From an uncultured Clostridia bacterium (GTDB taxonomy: Bacteria; Bacillota; Clostridia; Oscillospirales; Acutalibacteraceae), in contig CANQGN010000083.1 of NCBI GenBank assembly GCA_947623215.1, forward strand, positions 1 to 6,482: 6,482 nt of DNA, given 5' to 3'. The position numbers and the translations under genes were made by a program. The notes beneath the pieces were generated by a model. It worked only from the letters and a program-made list of their open reading frames with translations, had not been told where the DNA came from and did not search any database. This document shows, piece after piece, positions 5,973-6,482 of the stretch (the stretch's first letter is position 1; every line of letters begins with the position of its first letter).

Positions 5973-5979
5973 CCCTCCC
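5973..5979 (-). promoter_or_regulatory. Ribosome binding site deciding the NERD start
   Basis: GGGAGGG lies 7 bases before the ATG at 5965, a strong site with ideal spacing. It rules out the longer reading, which would otherwise extend through the terminator and into the dockerin gene. Confidence 0.8.
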
Positions 5980-6022
5980 GCTTCGGAATGATTCGGTAGT
6001 TTTGGCAAGAACTGCCGCCTTT

Positions 6023-6051
6023 AGTGTACCACGCCGCCGCGCTTTTTGCAA
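6023..6051 (-). promoter_or_regulatory. Promoter of the NERD/HEPN-like operon
   Basis: On the minus strand TTGCAA (6046-6051) and TACACT (6023-6028) each match the sigma-A boxes at 4 of 6 positions and are separated by exactly 17 bases (6029-6045). Transcription would start near 6016, leaving a leader of about 50 bases. The promoter lies right after the dockerin-gene terminator and appears moderate in strength. Confidence 0.6.
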
Positions 6052-6058
6052 CAAAAGA

Positions 6059-6089
6059 ATCAGGCGGGGGTTGCGCTCCCCCGCCTGAT
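6059..6089 (-). terminator. Intrinsic terminator of the dockerin gene
   Basis: ATCAGGCGGGGG (6059-6070) and CCCCCGCCTGAT (6078-6089) pair perfectly over 12 bases around a 7-base loop. On the minus strand TTCTTTTGTT follows. The hairpin begins 31 bases after the dockerin stop codon, and this is the strongest terminator in the window. Confidence 0.85.
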
Positions 6090-6120
6090 GATTGCTTGCT
6101 TTTCTTTTGACTTGCCCGGG

Positions 6121-6482
6121 TTAGCTCCCCGCGCCTACCGCCTTTTGCAGGGCGGCCATGGCGTCTGCGGCGTTGAGCGCCCCGTCGGCGTTTTCGTCCG
6201 CCAGCAGCCGGGCGGTCTCGTTTGGCGCTTCTCCCCTGCCCACGGCCCAGCGCAAAATGGCCAGCGCGTCGGCGGCGTTTACCACACCGTTGCCGTCGGC
6301 GTCGCCGGTGGTGGTAAAGGTAAGCGGCAGGTGCTGCTCCAGCCAGGCGTATCCCCCGGCTTGCAGCAGTTCCGAAAGAGAGCGTGGCTGAAACCAAACG
6401 GCCGCCACCGTGCGCTCGCTCAGCTGCACCGTCAGCTCGCAGGTGGGGTCGCCGGTATTGCGGTTCAGCACCATTAAATAGG
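6121..6482 (-). CDS. C-terminal part of a dockerin-containing secreted protein (partial)
   Basis: The frame is open through the right edge, so only about the last 119 residues are present and the Met codon at 6474 is probably internal. Residue numbers below count from that Met. Residues 1-56 belong to an unrecognised preceding domain or linker. Residues 57-114 form a type I dockerin with two duplicated calcium-binding segments: DADGNGVVNAAD (58-69) and DENADGALNAAD (93-104). Both keep the D-x-N/D-x-D/N, Asn-9 and Asp-12 ligand pattern, and each is followed by a helix ending in AVG. Dockerins dock onto cohesin modules of scaffoldins, so the protein is probably a cellulosome-like or cell-surface complex component, often a carbohydrate-active enzyme or protease. 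The catalytic part lies outside the window, so the enzyme class is unknown. Confidence 0.88.
   Translation of the reverse strand, partial: YLMVLNRNTGDPTCELTVQLSERTVAAVWFQPRSLSELLQAGGYAWLEQHLPLTFTTTGDADGNGVVNAADALAILRWAVGRGEAPNETARLLADENADGALNAADAMAALQKAVGAGS

Noticed and set aside
5411..6088. 225-codon plus-strand open frame
   Set aside because: It is antisense to the NERD gene, whose motifs, start and zinc finger are clear.
5966..6397. N-terminal extension of the NERD frame by 144 codons
   Set aside because: It crosses the dockerin gene, its terminator and the NERD promoter, and is low-complexity Arg/Gly/Ala; the start at 5965 has an excellent ribosome binding site.
1..6482. tRNA, rRNA or riboswitch genes
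   Set aside because: I saw no tRNA-like cloverleaf, rRNA segment or recognisable riboswitch core on either strand, though a covariance-model search was not possible.

Overview
The window (about 6.5 kb) looks like chromosomal DNA from a moderately G+C-rich anaerobic Firmicute, most likely a gut-type Clostridia (Oscillospiraceae/Ruminococcaceae-like). This rests on a dockerin-bearing protein, a giant secreted VWA surface protein of the kind common in that class, strong purine-rich Shine-Dalgarno sites and sigma-A-type promoters. It is an inference from gene content, not a taxonomic match. Every credible gene lies on the minus strand, so transcription runs right to left. All large plus-strand open frames are antisense shadows.

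Right edge to left. (1) 6482-6121 is the C-terminal end of a secreted protein with a complete two-repeat type I dockerin, followed by a strong intrinsic terminator (6059-6089). (2) A new promoter (6023-6051) drives a two-gene operon. The first gene encodes a membrane-anchored NERD-domain (nuclease-related) protein with a C-terminal topoisomerase-type zinc finger (5965-5012). The second, coupled by an ATGA overlap, encodes a 156-residue tail-anchored protein with an RNxxxH HEPN-type motif (5015-4545). A hairpin terminator at 4457-4491 ends this operon. (3) A 634-base gene-free region (3911-4544) is unusually rich in inverted repeats. It holds three copies of a small hairpin with an invariant GAGGA loop, one of them at the predicted 5' end of the next transcript, plus several terminator-like hairpins facing the plus strand. 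(4) A near-consensus promoter (4035-4063) drives a TetR-family regulator (3910-3263) and, 75 bases further on, a secreted VWA-domain surface protein of at least 1062 residues (3187 to beyond the left edge).

Functionally, the left half reads as a regulator-plus-surface-protein operon and the right end as a component of an extracellular dockerin/cohesin complex. The middle is a compact pair of membrane-attached, cytoplasm-facing proteins combining a PD-(D/E)xK-like nuclease-related domain with a HEPN-type motif. That pair and the GAGGA-loop hairpin family are the two most interesting items; neither has a function that can be proven from sequence alone.
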